NCBI GenBank assembly: GCA_023548195.1
Contig: JAJHZJ010000220.1
Span: 1,309,279 to 1,373,278, forward strand
Length of the DNA: 64,000 bases
DNA from: Bettongia penicillata ogilbyi
Taxonomy: Eukaryota > Chordata > Mammalia > Diprotodontia > Potoroidae
Direction of reading: 5' to 3'
Position 1 is the stretch's first letter. Every line of letters begins with the position of its first letter. Below are positions 34,942 through 47,499 of this stretch, one piece after another. Both the position numbers and the translations under genes were made by a program. Below the pieces are notes generated by a model. It searched no databases. It worked only from the letters and a program-made list of their open reading frames with translations, and was not told the origin of the DNA.

Positions 34942-35419
34942 TCTGTAATCCTCCTAGGAATACCTCAATATTGGCAAACTTCTGCAGATTTGTTTTCTCT
35001 TCAATCGTGTTTAGTTGTCATGTCAAGAAAGAGAATTTATGGTTTTAGCCTTTTAATACATAATAATTCACTTTGGAAATGATTTGCTAACTTTGACTGC
35101 AATACATTTCTGTGTGTTAAGATGATAAAGCATTTTCTACTATGAAGTTAGCTGATTTTTTCTAATTCCTATTTTTTTGCATGAAAGCAATTTTCTCTAA
35201 GGAGTGATAATTAGGCAGGGTATTTTGGTGGTCAGAGTATGAATTACCATAGGAACTTTATTTTAATTATTTGTTGTGACATGCACTAGCTTGCTTATAT
35301 TGAGTAATTCAACCTTTTTGAGTTTCTTTCCTCACCAAGGAAATTAATAAATCTTACACTGCCCACCTCACAGAATTGTGGGAGATTGATTTTGAAAAAT
35401 TAAAGTATTATATAAATTA

Positions 35420-35612
35420 GGGGCAACTATTTGGTTCAGTAGATAGACTGACCTGAAGTCAGGAAGTTCCATCTTCCTGAGTTCAAGTAGGGCCTCAGAT
35501 ATTTACTTGCTCTGTGACCCTGGGTAAATCATTAGCTCCATTTGCCTCAATTTTGTTACATGTAAAATTAACTGGAGAAGGAAACAGCAAATCACTTCAC
35601 CATCTTTACCAT
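35420..35612 (+). mobile_element. tRNA-derived CORE-SINE (marsupial type)
   Basis: 5' tRNA-like part 'ggggcaactatttggttcag' with a B-box-like 'gagttcaagtagg' near 35480; CORE segment 'ctctgtgaccctgggtaaat' (35510); 3' part 'ctggagaaggaaacagcaaa'. Such SINEs are moved by L2-like LINEs. Confidence 0.75.
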
Positions 35613-35829
35613 TTTCAATTGATAAGTTTAGGATTTTCTATATCATAGCTAACTAAATCATTAGACAATTTATTGTACTTTGCTTTTCATTTACTTTTCC
35701 ACTAAGATTCTAAAAATTATGTTCCTGTTTGATGGGAACTTCTTTTTTTATATTCTAATAGAGTTCATAAAATAAAGTGATATGAGAAGGTTTTTTTTTT
35801 TTTTTTTTTCCCGAGAATGATTTATATGT

Positions 35830-36215
35830 ATGTATTGGGATGTGAGAATGTTGGAGAATAGGAGTTTGAAGATGAATCTGTGAACCTGGGTGAAAGGAAG
35901 AAGGGTGGAGCCATTGACCAAAATAGGAAAATTAAGAAGGTAGAGATTTGGAAAAACATAATGGCATGTTTTAGATATATACTTCAGATGTCACAGATAT
36001 GTCCACCTAGAAATGTCAAATGTGGGGGACAGGGGAGATACTGGCCTGAATTTCAGAAGAGAAATAATGACTAGATAAGTAGATCATGGAGTCATTTACT
36101 TAGAGCTCAAAATTGATTCCACAGGAACTGATGATATGCTCAAGAAAGACATGTAGAGCATACATTTCCCAGGACAGAAATTTGTATTCTGCTCACAGTT
36201 TGGGGATAGGATATA
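35830..36215 (+). repeat. Ancient unclassified repeat, second piece
   Basis: 'gatgtcacagatatgtccac' and 'catttcccaggacagaaatt' resemble wording of 32750-33660. It follows a 20-nt T run at about 35791-35810. Weak call. Confidence 0.35.
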
Positions 36216-38756
36216 GATAAAAATAAGAAAAAGTGTTTGAGAAGTGTTTCAAAAGATAAAAAAGTCAAAATTTAATTATTCTTTGTTGGTTTTCTAGTCC
36301 TCTTTTTTCTATAAGAAAAAAAAATGAGGAAAAAAAAGAAAGGAGAGTAGAGGAAAAGAGGAGACGGGAGGAGAGGAGAAACACAAGAGTGATTAATTTA
36401 TAAGAAGATAATGTGAGAAACTTATACAGCCATAGTCATCCAATGTTAGGGCTGGATCACAATGGCACATTTAGTGCCATTCCTTCATTTCTTCATAGAT
36501 CACAAAACTGAAATCAATGGCTAGCAAGTGAAATAATGTAGTCACACACCTAAATAACGAAAGAACAAGAAGTTCAATCGCTAAGTACTTGAAATGCCGT
36601 CCAGTACATGAGGGTTTAGACTTCTACTTTTTCACCCTAGTGGGCAACACTGATATTATTGTGTGCAATTGCAGGACAGATTTGGGCTCACATAAAAAGA
36701 TAAATTTTGTAACAATTAGAATTGCCAAAATGCACTGATATTCTTTGGAACATAATGGATTTCATATTATTGAAGTCTTCTAGTGGATACTGGACAAGCA
36801 TTTGTTGGGGATATTGCAAAGGGAATATCCTTATAGCTTTAAGTTACTGAGGAAGGTCTGAGATATGATCTAACTCTTTAGAGTGTAAGATTATGTGATT
36901 TTTTTGTGAGAAATAAATAGTTTCCACATAAGAAGATGATCCAAACCATTCTTTCATCAGTGGGGTAATGGGTCAATTTCAGTCAGTGTGCCTTCTGTTA
37001 AGAGTGTCATCTCTTATTTTTACTGCTATTTTTCTTCAATGTAAAGTGTCTCTTTCTAAGGTATGCCAAAGTCATCAAGCAGATAAATTTTCAGAGTGTT
37101 ATATATGTAAATAGTTTCTTTTATGCTAACAGTGTAATGGTTCAGAAAATACAGTTGTGTACCAGTAAACATTCATCATTTAAATGCACATCAAAAATAT
37201 CTAGAAGTACAGAGAAATTTTAGTTAAAACAGATAAATAGATCTTCTGCCCCTGTATTCTTTATGAAGGTGGATCAACTTGATGATTTAGGAGGGCTTAG
37301 GGATATTTGTAACCTTTTATTGTAAGAAAGGAAGAGTATTTTCTTTTAAAGCAGCAGTAAGTGAATACATTTAATATTTCCTTCTTAAGTCACTGTAATA
37401 CTGGTGAGATAGTAAATCTTCATTGGATGATTTCACAGCTCAGTTTGAGCTTCATGCAAGAAAGCAAAGCCAGGCACTCAGGTTTTTAGTACTCCAGGCA
37501 GAGTTCCAAAGAACTAGGGAAAAGCTGGAAAGATTGAAATTAGTGGACAATTGTCATTTCTTCATTTTAAAAGTGGATGGAAACTACGAATACATTTAAG
37601 GCAAACTTCTTCAACCATGGAACCAACACCTGCCATTCAGCTATGAAACTTTTATATTCACACCACATTTTGAGAGGAGAAATTACCTTGAGACATTTTC
37701 TGAAAAATCTGTTGAATAGGTACTTTACAGTATCTAGAAGCATAATGCTGTAATATTGCCACACTTGATTTGTTGCACGGACTTACTTTTTTTCCTAAGG
37801 AAGTCTACTGACAATAATTGTCTAACCCTTCATTTTGGGGCATATTTGGCCCAATGCCCAGAAAGAATGTCCCCATAAATTCATAAGTGAATGCAGAGAA
37901 AGTTGATCCTCCTGCAATTTCTCTGTAGAAATGATGACAAGAGATCTGGCTGACTTTTTTTCCAGGCCTAATCTCTATTTGCAATAAATTAAAGACCCAT
38001 GTCAGGATAGAATCCTCTCTCTGGAGAGTCAAAATAAGTCTCTGTCTAACCTCTAACATCAGGAATTGAGCCAAGTTCAGCGAGATTTTAATTAGGCTTT
38101 CAGGAACTATCTAGCTATGTATTTATAGAAGACTCAGCACCACGGTTTTCATTTGAGATCATGGGGTTTACACTGTGAATACACTATTTTGAATGATCAT
38201 TTATTGTTGGCAGTGATCAACAAAATTGGTGTGACTTCAATTCTAACAATGCATTTTCTGTAGTTGACTTTAAATAAATTAAAAAGTATATCAGAAATAC
38301 CTATGGGGAATTATGATATCTACAACAAGTTTTACAACTACTTAATTAAAAATTCCTTTTTTAGTTATATACTGCATTTATACATTAACATAGTTGCTGT
38401 TTCATATAAATAGTAAAAATCTTACATTCCCATTTTTTTGCTGACGAGAAACTTGGCATTTGAGTAGGCAAATTGAATTTCATGTCATATATTCACTACC
38501 TACTTAGTCTGGGAAATAGAATTTGAAACCTATATCCATATTCGTTCCATGTCTATATCTACTATTCTATGACACAGTAACCAAGATTTGTTATCCCAAG
38601 TAAATTTTGATCTACTCATCTAAGACCTAGTTTAAATTGGGAAGAAGTAGAAATGGAGTGGAGGAAACACTGAAACAAAAAATAACATAGTTTCATAGTA
38701 GTAAGGAGTCTTGCTAACAAATTAGACCAACCCATACCCTAAAGGAATGAGTTCTA
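36216..38756. other. No gene; unique DNA
   Basis: No supported gene, RNA or named repeat. Minus-strand open stretches 37567-37764 and 37805-38074 have no motif I recognise. 36300-36400 is purine-rich. Confidence 0.5.
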
Positions 38757-39094
38757 ATTACCCTCCTTCTCTCACTTGGTCTCCTTTCTGTCATCCCCTC
38801 TCCACCCCACTTACCCCTTTCTCCCCTACTTTCTTGTAGTGTAATATAGATTTTCATGCCAAATTGAGTGTGCACGTTATTCCCTCCTTAAGTCAAATGT
38901 GATGAGAAGCTTCACTTTTTCTCTCTCACCTCCCCCTTTTCTGCCTTCATTGAAAAAACTTTTTCTTACCTCTTTTATAAGAGTTAATTTGTCCTATTAC
39001 ATTAGTCCATTTTCCTCCTAATATATTCCTCTCTCACCCCCTAATTTTATTTTAGATAACATCTTTTCCCATTCAACTCACCCTGTGGTCCTGT

Positions 39095-39096
<2 letters not shown>

Positions 39097-39172
<76 letters not shown>

Positions 39173-39179
39173 TGTGTGT
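39097..39179. repeat. (CT)n(GT)n microsatellite in element E
   Basis: About 28 CT units, then about 12 GT units, at the usual HAL1 3' UTR microsatellite site. Confidence 0.95.
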
Positions 39180-39247
39180 AATACCAACAGCAACCTAAAT
39201 AGTGAGAAAACTCTGAAAAATTACAAATATTATCTTTCCATGAAGGA

Positions 39248-39302
39248 AGGTAAACAGTTCAACTTTGGTAAGTCCCTAATGATTTCTCTTTCCTGTTTAC
39301 CT
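39248..39302 (-). repeat. Post-ORF1 inverted repeat (element E)
   Basis: Perfect 10-bp arms AGGTAAACAG (39248-39257) and CTGTTTACCT (39293-39302), 35-nt loop. In the RNA the first arm begins 2 nt after the TGA stop. Confidence 0.85.
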
Positions 39303-39304
39303 GT

Positions 39305-39739
39305 TCATGCTTCTCTTGATTCTTGTGTTTGAAAGTCAAGTTTTCTATTCAGCTCTGGTCTTTTCATCGAGAATGCTAGAAAGTCCTCCATTTTATTGAA
39401 TGACCATTTTCCCCTGAAATTAAGTTTTACTGGGTAGGTGATTCTTGGTTTTAATACTAGTTCCTTTGACTCCTGGAATATCATATTCCAAGCCCTTTGA
39501 TCACTTAACGTAGAAGTTGCTAGATCTTCTGTTATCCTGATTGTATTTCCACAATACTTGAATTGTTTCTTTCTGACTGGTTGCAATATTTTGTCCTTGA
39601 CATGGGAACTCTGGAATTTGACTACAATATCTCTAGGAGTTTCTTTTTTCGGATATCTTTCAGGAGGTGATAGGAGAATTTTTTCAATATTTAATTTACA
39701 CTCTGGTACTAGAATATCATGGTAGATTTTCTTGATCAT
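39305..39739 (-). pseudogene. ORF1 C-terminal half of element E
   Basis: 144 residues open without a stop. Motifs in order: S-P-P-E-R (about 28-32), R-D-I-V-V-K-F, K-D-K-I-L-Q-P-V-R-K-K (about 50-60), T-I-R-I-T-E-D-L-A, and R-I-T-Y-P-V-K-L (about 103-110), ending S-R-E-A-stop. These are the RRM end and C-terminal domain of L1 ORF1 protein, which bind single-stranded RNA. Compared with J, a short deletion falls just after Y-P-V-K-L. The N-terminal half is frameshifted and cut off, so no full protein is possible. Confidence 0.8.
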
Positions 39740-40127
39740 TTCATGAAAGATGGTGTCTAAGCTCTTTTTTGATCATGGCTTACAGGTAGTCCCATAATTT
39801 TGAAATTTTGTGTCAAGGATTTATTTTGCAGGTCAGTTTTTTTTTTTCCAATGAGATACTTCACATTGTTTCTACATTTTCATTCTTTTGATATTATTTT
39901 GTAATTTATTGGTTTCTCATAAAGTCATTAGCTTCCATCTGCTACATTCTATTTTTTAAAGAGCTATTTTCTTCAGTGAGTTTTTGAACCTCCTTTTACA
40001 TTTGACTAATTCTGCTTTTTAAAACATTCTTCTCCTCATTGACTTTTTGGACCTCTTTTGAGGTTAACTCAAATTGAGATAACTCAGTTGAGTTAGCCTA
40101 TTTTTAAAGGAGCTATTTTCTTCAGCA

Positions 40128-40433
40128 GGAGCAGGTAGGTCGTACAATGGATACGGCACCAGTCAGGAGGATCCCAGTTCAAATCTCACTTTAGATACTT
40201 GACACTCACTGGCTATGTGACCTTGGGCAAGTCACTTAACTTAAATTGAATCATCATGGGTCATCTCCAGTCATCCTGTTGAATATCTGGCCATTGGATT
40301 CCAATGACTCTAAAGGAGAAGTGAGGCTGGTGACTTGTATACCTCTCCCTCACTCAAAAACAAAGTCAAGTGCAAGTCATGTCATTATTTCTTTGATGGC
40401 ATGGTCTTCTTCTGCAATGAAGGACAAATACAC
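40128..40433 (+). mobile_element. Full-length marsupial SINE (tRNA-like head, CORE, long 3' half)
   Basis: Head with A-box-like 'gtaggtcgtacaatggatac' and B-box-like 'ggatcccagttcaaatc' (RNA polymerase III promoter elements), CORE 'tatgtgaccttgggcaagtc' (40215), then a 3' half 'ctggccattggattcc...gaggctggtgac...gatggcatggtcttcttc' ending 'aatgaaggacaaatacac'. The 3' half recurs alone at 16445, 41585 and 47500. It is a SINE and not a working tRNA gene: the cloverleaf is incomplete. Confidence 0.8.
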
Positions 40434-41584
40434 ACATGAGTATATGTGTGTATATACATGAATGCATGAATACATAATTTTTTCCCCTTTGGTAGGTTCT
40501 ATCTTTACTAATACAAATTGTAATTCCTCTAACTTATTGGATGGTCTCCAAGAATAACTGTGGATTCAGAGGACTCACTCCCATAGCCAATATAGTGATT
40601 AACCTCTCTTAATATAGCCAAGTTTGCACTAGGAAAGTGGATACACAGTCCTTTTTAAAGCTCATACCCTAGGATTTTTCTGAATGCCACAATTTGCATT
40701 TCAGTGACATAGCCTGGGATTCTCCAGAGTTATCTTCTCACCCTGATGAAGCATCAGAGTAGGACTTTATTGAAGTCTAATGACATACAGTTAATAGCTA
40801 GCAGAATGGGGAATTGAATAACTGTATTTAAGAAATATAGCCATGGGGAGAGAAACTAGGTTTAATTTTTAGTGGCATAGAAGATTCTTCATTGGGGAGC
40901 CTCCCTGTACCAATTCAGGTCAGCATTATCCATGACATATAGAGGTGCTTAGGATATTGATAGGGTAAGTGAATTGCTTAATGTCACATAGCCGTTAAGT
41001 TTCAGTGGTGGGATTTGAACTCAAATTTTTATGACTCTGGAGCATTCTATCTACCTTGACAATGTGACTCTTACATGAACCATTCAGCACAATATAATTT
41101 ATCTATTCTTATTCCTTCTTTCATCATGATTATCATCATCATCATCATCACAACTGTCATCATCATCTCAACATCTTCTTAGTTATTATTGCTCCAAATC
41201 TAATTTTCTTTCAACTGTGTGAAAATAATAAGCAGCCACAAACAAAACAATAGAGTTCTGCATAGAACATGGAAGTAAAATTATAGATATTAGTCATCTG
41301 TGTTGAAATCAATTCACCCTGGATCTCATGGATTAGGGAATCAGTCCTTTACCACTTAATGGTTATTTCTCAGCTATCCTGACACAGAGTATAGGTAAAT
41401 AGTAACTGTTTCTCTTTTGACCAGGAACCCTCAGGGTCTTCCTCTCCCAGTTTGATTTTTTGGGAGAGATTAAAGGAACTATACCTTCCCTCATTTCTTA
41501 AAAAGGCCTCATCACTGACTGGATGTTGTCTCACCTGGAAAGACCTTGGTTTATCAGGGCCAAGGTCTCCTACTGCATGCTGGG
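40434..41584. other. No gene; unique DNA with a TCA repeat
   Basis: No supported gene. (TCA)n, about 45 bp, lies at 41127-41170. 40961-41060 ('ggtaagtgaattgcttaatg...cacatagccgttaagtttcagtggtgggatttgaac') is a MIR-like remnant read backwards. Confidence 0.5.
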
Positions 41585-41745
41585 GCATCTTCTGTCATAG
41601 TGATCAATATTAGGCCACTGGGCCTAGATAACTGTGGAGGAGAAAGTGAGGCTGGTGACTTTGCACAGCTCAAATCAAAGTCAACTGAAAGTCATGTCAT
41701 CATCTCCCTGATGTCATGGTTGTCTTAGAGAGTGAAGAAAAAGTC
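41585..41745 (+). mobile_element. Marsupial SINE, 3'-half fragment
   Basis: 'ggccactgggcctagataac...gaaagtgaggctggtgactt...catctccctgatgtcatgg' matches the 3' half of 40128-40433. Confidence 0.7.
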
Positions 41746-43157
41746 ACACAACCACACACACTTAATAGGATATAACAGAAGTAATTCATACGTATATTAT
41801 TTGGGACTCTATTTAATGTATATATGGTGAACCTGGGAAAGGGAAAACTAGGAAATGTGAATACATTTCAAAAATATCTTCCAGTATCAGAAATTTAATT
41901 TCAATAATTATTCTAAGGAATTGCAATATTCTTTCTTAGTTCTCATGGAAAACCCAGAAATAATGTGTTGGCAATTCTACTAGCTTGAACTACCCACTGG
42001 GCTAGATAATAGCAGGGGTGGTATTTACATTGTGACTATTGCAAAGAATAAAAAATTACTGTATTGCTAATAGAGGAGGCCTTGAGAAGTCATCATTTTA
42101 CCCTTTTGTAGGTCCTTATTTTAAGGAATAACAGAAATTTTATTTTGGACATCTCAAAGGAATTTTATATCCTTCTTTATTTTGAATTATCTTTGTCAGT
42201 AAAAGCTTTCTTTCCCAAACTTCATTTATCTGGGGTGAGATGATCTAAAAATGATGTTATATAGCAGCCAAATTAAAAAGATCCCACATTCAAGCTGTCA
42301 CAAAATTCGAATCTCCAAAATATATCTCCGTGCTAAAATCTTCATGTACCTTTATGTCTTCCCTGTTTTTGCTAGTTTCCTTCCTATTTTTTTCTTGCCA
42401 GTTAATTCATTATAACATAGTCAAATATGATCTATTGTGTGGTCCTTCTTTAAATTCTTCACTATTATCCCAACTCTTTACCATGTGAAGCAAAATTGTT
42501 ACATCTTTCAAGACTATTTGCATTAGCCACTTTGTTATATAATATTCTACTCTCTTGCTTTTCAATTTACTTTCAAACTTATTACTTGATCATTGCTCTC
42601 CCCTTCCATCATTTCTGAATTCTTTGCCTCCTACTAAGAATATTGTTTTCCTTACCAGCCCAAAGAATTAAAAAAATTACCTTGAAAGTAGGCAAGTCCT
42701 TTAATATATTTAGTCTGATCAAGGTATTATAGGCATTATTTGGGAGATTACAGTCAATAGCCTTTCTCTGTTTTTCTCTCTGTCTCATATAAAAATGTAC
42801 ACACACATGCATACATACATACATATATGTATATACATATAAATATATATGTAGATGTGACACACACATATATACATATACACACATACACTTATGGAAC
42901 AATATAAGCAAGTTTGAAGAAGTTTACACACATTATTGATAATATTCAGTTTGAAGTTTGGAATAAGCTTTATTATGCTTTAATTATTTCATTTGTCTTC
43001 TATTCTTTGTGACACCATTTGATATTTTCTATATACACAAGTGGTTTTCTATTTCCTTCTCCATGTCGTTTTAGAGATGAGAAAACTGAGGCAAACAGGG
43101 TTCTATGAATTATGAGACCTAATTGCTTTAAATATCTTGCTCAGTTTCCACAATCAT
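41746..43157. other. No gene; unique DNA, weak L2-like stretch and microsatellite
   Basis: 42370-42600 has L2-like wording ('ttcactattatcccaactct', 'cattgctctccccttccatc') but is weak. A CATA/TATA microsatellite is at 42797-42895. Confidence 0.45.
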
Positions 43158-43263
43158 AAATGCTATGTTTGTGTGTGTATGTACACACATACATATATAC
43201 ACATGCACATGCACATATGTACATATACACATATAAACAAATATAGGTATATACACACATATG

Positions 43264-43301
<38 letters not shown>
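43158..43301. repeat. GT/CA/TA patchwork and (GA)n microsatellite
   Basis: Impure GT/ACAC/ATAC runs, then (AG)n at 43270-43300. Confidence 0.9.
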
Positions 43302-43302
<1 letters not shown>

Positions 43303-43384
43303 AACTCAGATTTAGGGGCACCAAATCCAGTTCAATTTCCCTTGTGAAAGAAAATAGATCTCTCCCTTTTTCTGAGCTTGGGAT

Positions 43385-43387
<3 letters not shown>

Positions 43388-43482
<95 letters not shown>
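43388..43482. repeat. (CT)n(CA)n compound microsatellite
   Basis: About 30 CT units then about 17 CA units. Confidence 0.95.
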
Positions 43483-43647
43483 TACTTATAATTAAGGGAA
43501 ATTTATTTATTTTTCTTTTTTTAAATACATCATTGATATCTGCAGTGCAACATTTCGGTACCTCCTGCCTCCACCCAGTGTAGGTTGAGGTGACCTCTCA
43601 TCTCTTTGCATTCAATGACCACTTGAAATTTATGTTTTTTAATGCAC

Positions 43648-43694
43648 ATACATACATACACACACACACGCACACACACACACACACACACACA
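43648..43694. repeat. (CA)n microsatellite
   Basis: CATA then (CA)n with one CG interruption. Confidence 0.9.
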
Positions 43695-43959
43695 AACAAA
43701 ATTGTTGACATAGCATTGCCTGCCCTGTTTACATTGTTGCAGCCACTATGCACATTGTTTATATGACTTTCTTACTTCACTGTACGCTCCCAGTATTTCC
43801 AACTGCTCTCTGCAGGAAGGTATTTATGATATATACATAAGTCTTATATAAATTCCACAAGCATTTAGTCTCTTGTTTCTGATTCCTAGAATATGAACTC
43901 ATTTTTTTAAATCAACTTTGCTTATTGCCTGCTTCTGCACCAGAGTTACCAAGTGTACA

Positions 43960-44100
43960 GCACATTGGAAAAAGCAATTGAGTTTGTAATCAAAGAACCT
44001 AAGTTCGAATCCCTGTTTCCTGAGACTAACATGACCTTGAGAAAGAAATGGTTACCCTCCTTGGACTACGGTTTCCTTTTTTCTCTAAACTAAGGAAACC
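43960..44100 (+). mobile_element. MIR-like SINE remnant
   Basis: B-box-like 'aagttcgaatccctgtttcc' (44001), then 'aacatgaccttgagaaagaa' and 'ttggactacggtttcctttt', the MIR core and 'cctcagtttcctc' end in diverged form. Confidence 0.6.
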
Positions 44101-45784
44101 GGATTTGCTGTCCTTAATAAAAAATGATGTTTTGAATTTAAGCTTGTTATATAATTCTTTTTTTAAAATTGTTTTTCTAATGCCTCATCTTCTGCTATTG
44201 ATACTGGCAAGTAAATTCTATATACTTTTATAATAAGCTTTTCTGTAAATTCTTGTTATGGACAATGAAATATGAAAGACCCAAATATTCTGGGATTGTT
44301 TAATTTTGCAGTTATGCCCAAGGTAAAAGTGTCTCCTTTATTTGCTTCTACCAAGAGGAACTATGAATCAACCTTCCATTTATCCAACACTTCATTTTTA
44401 TTCTCTTGTTTTGTTTGTACTGAGAATATCAGTATTGACATCATCTGGATCTTTAGGATTGTGGTCAATCAGTTACTGGTGGTTTATCTTACATTTCTTG
44501 TAACAACAGATACATTAGCACTTGTTTTTATTTTTAACTAATTAATGTTCTGTGTTTATTATGGCTTATTTAGTCAGAGTAGATAGAGTGCTGGATCCAT
44601 AAATTTTCAATAGTACACACATAACACACGCACAATATACATATGAACTACATGCACATAGGTATACCTGGTATATATTAAAACAAAATAGCATTTGTGC
44701 ATTTTAGCTACAATTAGGACATCAAAAATTGGTTTTATTTTTTTAAACCATCCACTGCCCTGTTACTATCTCCCATCGTATCTACTAAAGAAGGGGGGAA
44801 AAATAGCATGGAAGAAAATTTTATATTTTTAAGCATTTCATGGGTTTCCATGAGCAAATAACTCATTTATTAGTAGCCAACTTATTGTTAATAAGCCCTT
44901 CTTTGTACTTAAGTCTTATATTTCAAAGTTGTCAAAGAGTGTTGATGGTAAGTCTCCCAGAATGTTAGAAGCTCACAGTCTTTCTACTTCATTATCATGA
45001 CTTTAACAACTCAAGCTTCCCTCCTCATCACAATAACATATCAGAGCAAAATTGTATCATTTTCAGAGAAAAGCTAGCAGCTACAATAATGATTATTATT
45101 TTAATTTCAGGAAAAAATGGGTAGTTGTGGCTCATATATGTGTATATATATGCATATGTACAAATACATATTTTTCTGATTATTATGAATGCCATATGTA
45201 ATATATATGTATATGTACATATATATTTATATATTTGTGTATATACATGCACACAGATATATACATGTGTGTATGTATATGTATGCATGTATGTTGCTGG
45301 TGGGGGGGCTGTGGAGATTAGTGGGAAGAAATAAACTATACCACTACTAAAACGATGGAGCTAATTCCTTCAAATTAAGTTAAATAATGAAGCAATTTTT
45401 TCAATTATTTCCAATTAATTAAAAAAAAAATTCTTGATCTTTTAAACCACATTATGCATTTGTCTTCTGCTCTGGTAATATATTAAGTTATAAAATATCA
45501 TATATTTTATTTGAATCACTTCCAGTTACATAATTTGTTTCTTAGAGGATATAACAGTATAAGATAATAGCTGCAATAATAGCTATAATGACAGCATTCA
45601 TTGTAGAATAATGTATTTCACTAATGAAAAGAGGATGATGTCATTCAAAAACTTGCAATATTAAAATTTAATTTCAAACACTATTTGGTTTGTTAACATC
45701 TGCGGTTGAGTTTCTTAGATTCACATAGCTTTCTTGCTTATAAATGTGATTTCAAAAATATTTATATATGCACATATATGTATT
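44101..45784. other. No gene; AT-rich DNA with TA/CA microsatellite
   Basis: No supported gene. Impure TATG/TACA microsatellite at 45135-45295. The open stretch 44272-44541 (89 codons, plus) is Phe/Leu-rich with no recognised domain. Confidence 0.5.
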
Positions 45785-46685
45785 TTATTTATTTTGACAT
45801 TAATTCTTAATATTTGTTGGCTTCCAAATTCTTTCCCTCTATCCATCCTCCTCCCCACCATTATTGGAGTAAGAAAGGGATAATATATGAATTATAGCTG
45901 TGAATTCATAAAAAAACACATTTCTATATTAACCATGTTATAAACACACACACATGAACACATACACAGGAAAAATCAAGTAAATGAAAAAATATATATT
46001 TCAGTCTGCCCTCCAAGTTTGTCAGTTCTCTCTCTATCTGGATATTTATAGCATTTTTCATTATGAGTCCTTAGAAATTGTCTTGGATTATTGTCTTGAT
46101 CAGAGTAGCTAACCTTTTCACAGATGATCGTTATGGAAATATTGTTCTTATTGTGTCAAATATCCCCCTGGTTCTACTCACTTCACTTTGCATTAGTTCA
46201 CATAAGTTTTCTCAGGTCTTTCTGAATCCAACATCCTCATCATTTGTTCTAGCACAATAGTATTTAATCACAATCTTAGCCACTATTGTTTTATGCTACT
46301 CCTCAGTTGATGAGCATTCCCACAAATTCCAATTCTTTGCTCTCACAAAAAAAAAATGGCTATAAATATTTTTGTTCATAGAGGCCCTTATCTTTTTTGT
46401 TTAATCTCTTTAGGATATACATAGTAGTATTATTGTTGGTAAGAGATTATACAAAGTTTTATAGCCCTTTATACATAGGTCTAAGTTGTTCTGTATTATA
46501 GTTGGAGCAGTTCACAATTGCACCAACAAAGCATTAGTGTACCTATTTTTCCACATATTATGTGATATTTGACCTATTCCATTTCTGTCATTTTAGACAA
46601 TCTGATAGCTATTGGGTGATATCACAGAATTGTTTTAATATGCATTTCTTTAATTTATTTTTCAAATAACAGATTTGTTTTATAT
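45785..46685 (-). mobile_element. 5'-truncated L1 3' end
   Basis: Minus-strand L1 3' UTR (45785-46060) and ORF2 C-terminal region. Landmarks: 'ggttctactcacttcacttt' (46170), 'tagcacaatagtatttaatc' (46250), 'cacaattgcaccaacaaagc' (46512). Parallel to 1330-2325 and L1 H. Frame destroyed. Confidence 0.75.
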
Positions 46686-47042
46686 TCTAAAAATTGAAAA
46701 GAAAGAAATACATGGATTATCTCCTTTCTTGCTCCTTTACTCAGAGTCTTTATCCCAGTGTATTCTTCTCTCTAAAAATCAAGAAGCACATTATTATTTT
46801 TCATGGGGTAGTAAAAAACAAAATATATGAAATTATATTGACTATGTTCCTTAATATATAAATGCTGATATAAAATTAATGTTCTTTTCTTTAATCAAGT
46901 TCAATATTTTTTCATAGCATTTGGAGAATGATTTTATTACATCATTTTACATAGTCATAGTAGGACCTATAATGAAGATAAATATTTATGAGTAGTAAAA
47001 TAATTTATTCAAAAATAGATTCAAGTTTAGAGATTAAAAGCA
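46686..47042. other. No gene; unique DNA
   Basis: Nothing recognised beyond AT-rich sequence. Confidence 0.5.
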
Positions 47043-47185
47043 TTTTTTTTTTTTGATGAGGCAATCAGAATGAAGTCACTTGCCCAGGGTCACACAGTTA
47101 TTAAGCGTCAAGTCTGTGAGCCAGATTCAAACTCAGGTCCTCCTGACTACAAGGCAAGTGTTCCATCCACTAAACAACCTAGCTT
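47043..47185 (-). mobile_element. CORE-SINE (marsupial/MIR-like), reverse
   Basis: The plus strand shows 'cacttgcccagggtcacaca' (CORE reversed, 47078), then 'agattcaaactcaggtcctc' (B box reversed) and 'gtgttccatccactaa' (tRNA-like head reversed). Confidence 0.8.
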
Positions 47186-47499
47186 TCCCATTCAAAATAA
47201 CCATTTAAATGATAGGTAAAATTATTTTAAGCAAATGCCCCTCACAATATACTTGGTTGACTTTCTTAATTTAATTTTTTTATTTACAAGTTTTATCAAC
47301 TCTTAGGGAAATTTAGATGGATGACATACATGAAGAAAAGGAAGGTGAAATTAGCAGAAGATGAATAAGGAGGAGAAAGAGAAGTAGAAGTAATGGAGTC
47401 TTGTATAATCTGAAACAATTTTCTTTCTATATATATGCTTCTTTAAAATTGTAATTTCAATATTGATTTTTTTTTCACATTTTCTTAATTTCTTAATGA

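Larger units (their letters stand above)
38757..40126 (-). mobile_element. HAL1/L1 ORF1 fragment 'E'
   Basis: Minus strand: coiled-coil part (40126-39740), ORF1 C-terminal half (39739-39305), inverted repeat, CT/GT microsatellite and pyrimidine-rich 3' UTR down to about 38757. It lacks the 5' half, where a SINE starts at 40128. The ORF1 half is among the best preserved in the window. Confidence 0.75.

Noticed and set aside
40128..40200. Possible tRNA gene (A and B box words)
   Set aside because: Incomplete cloverleaf and direct continuation into CORE and SINE 3' half; it is a SINE head.
43137..43583. 148-codon open frame with RERERE and SLSLSL blocks
   Set aside because: Translation of GA/CT/CA microsatellites.
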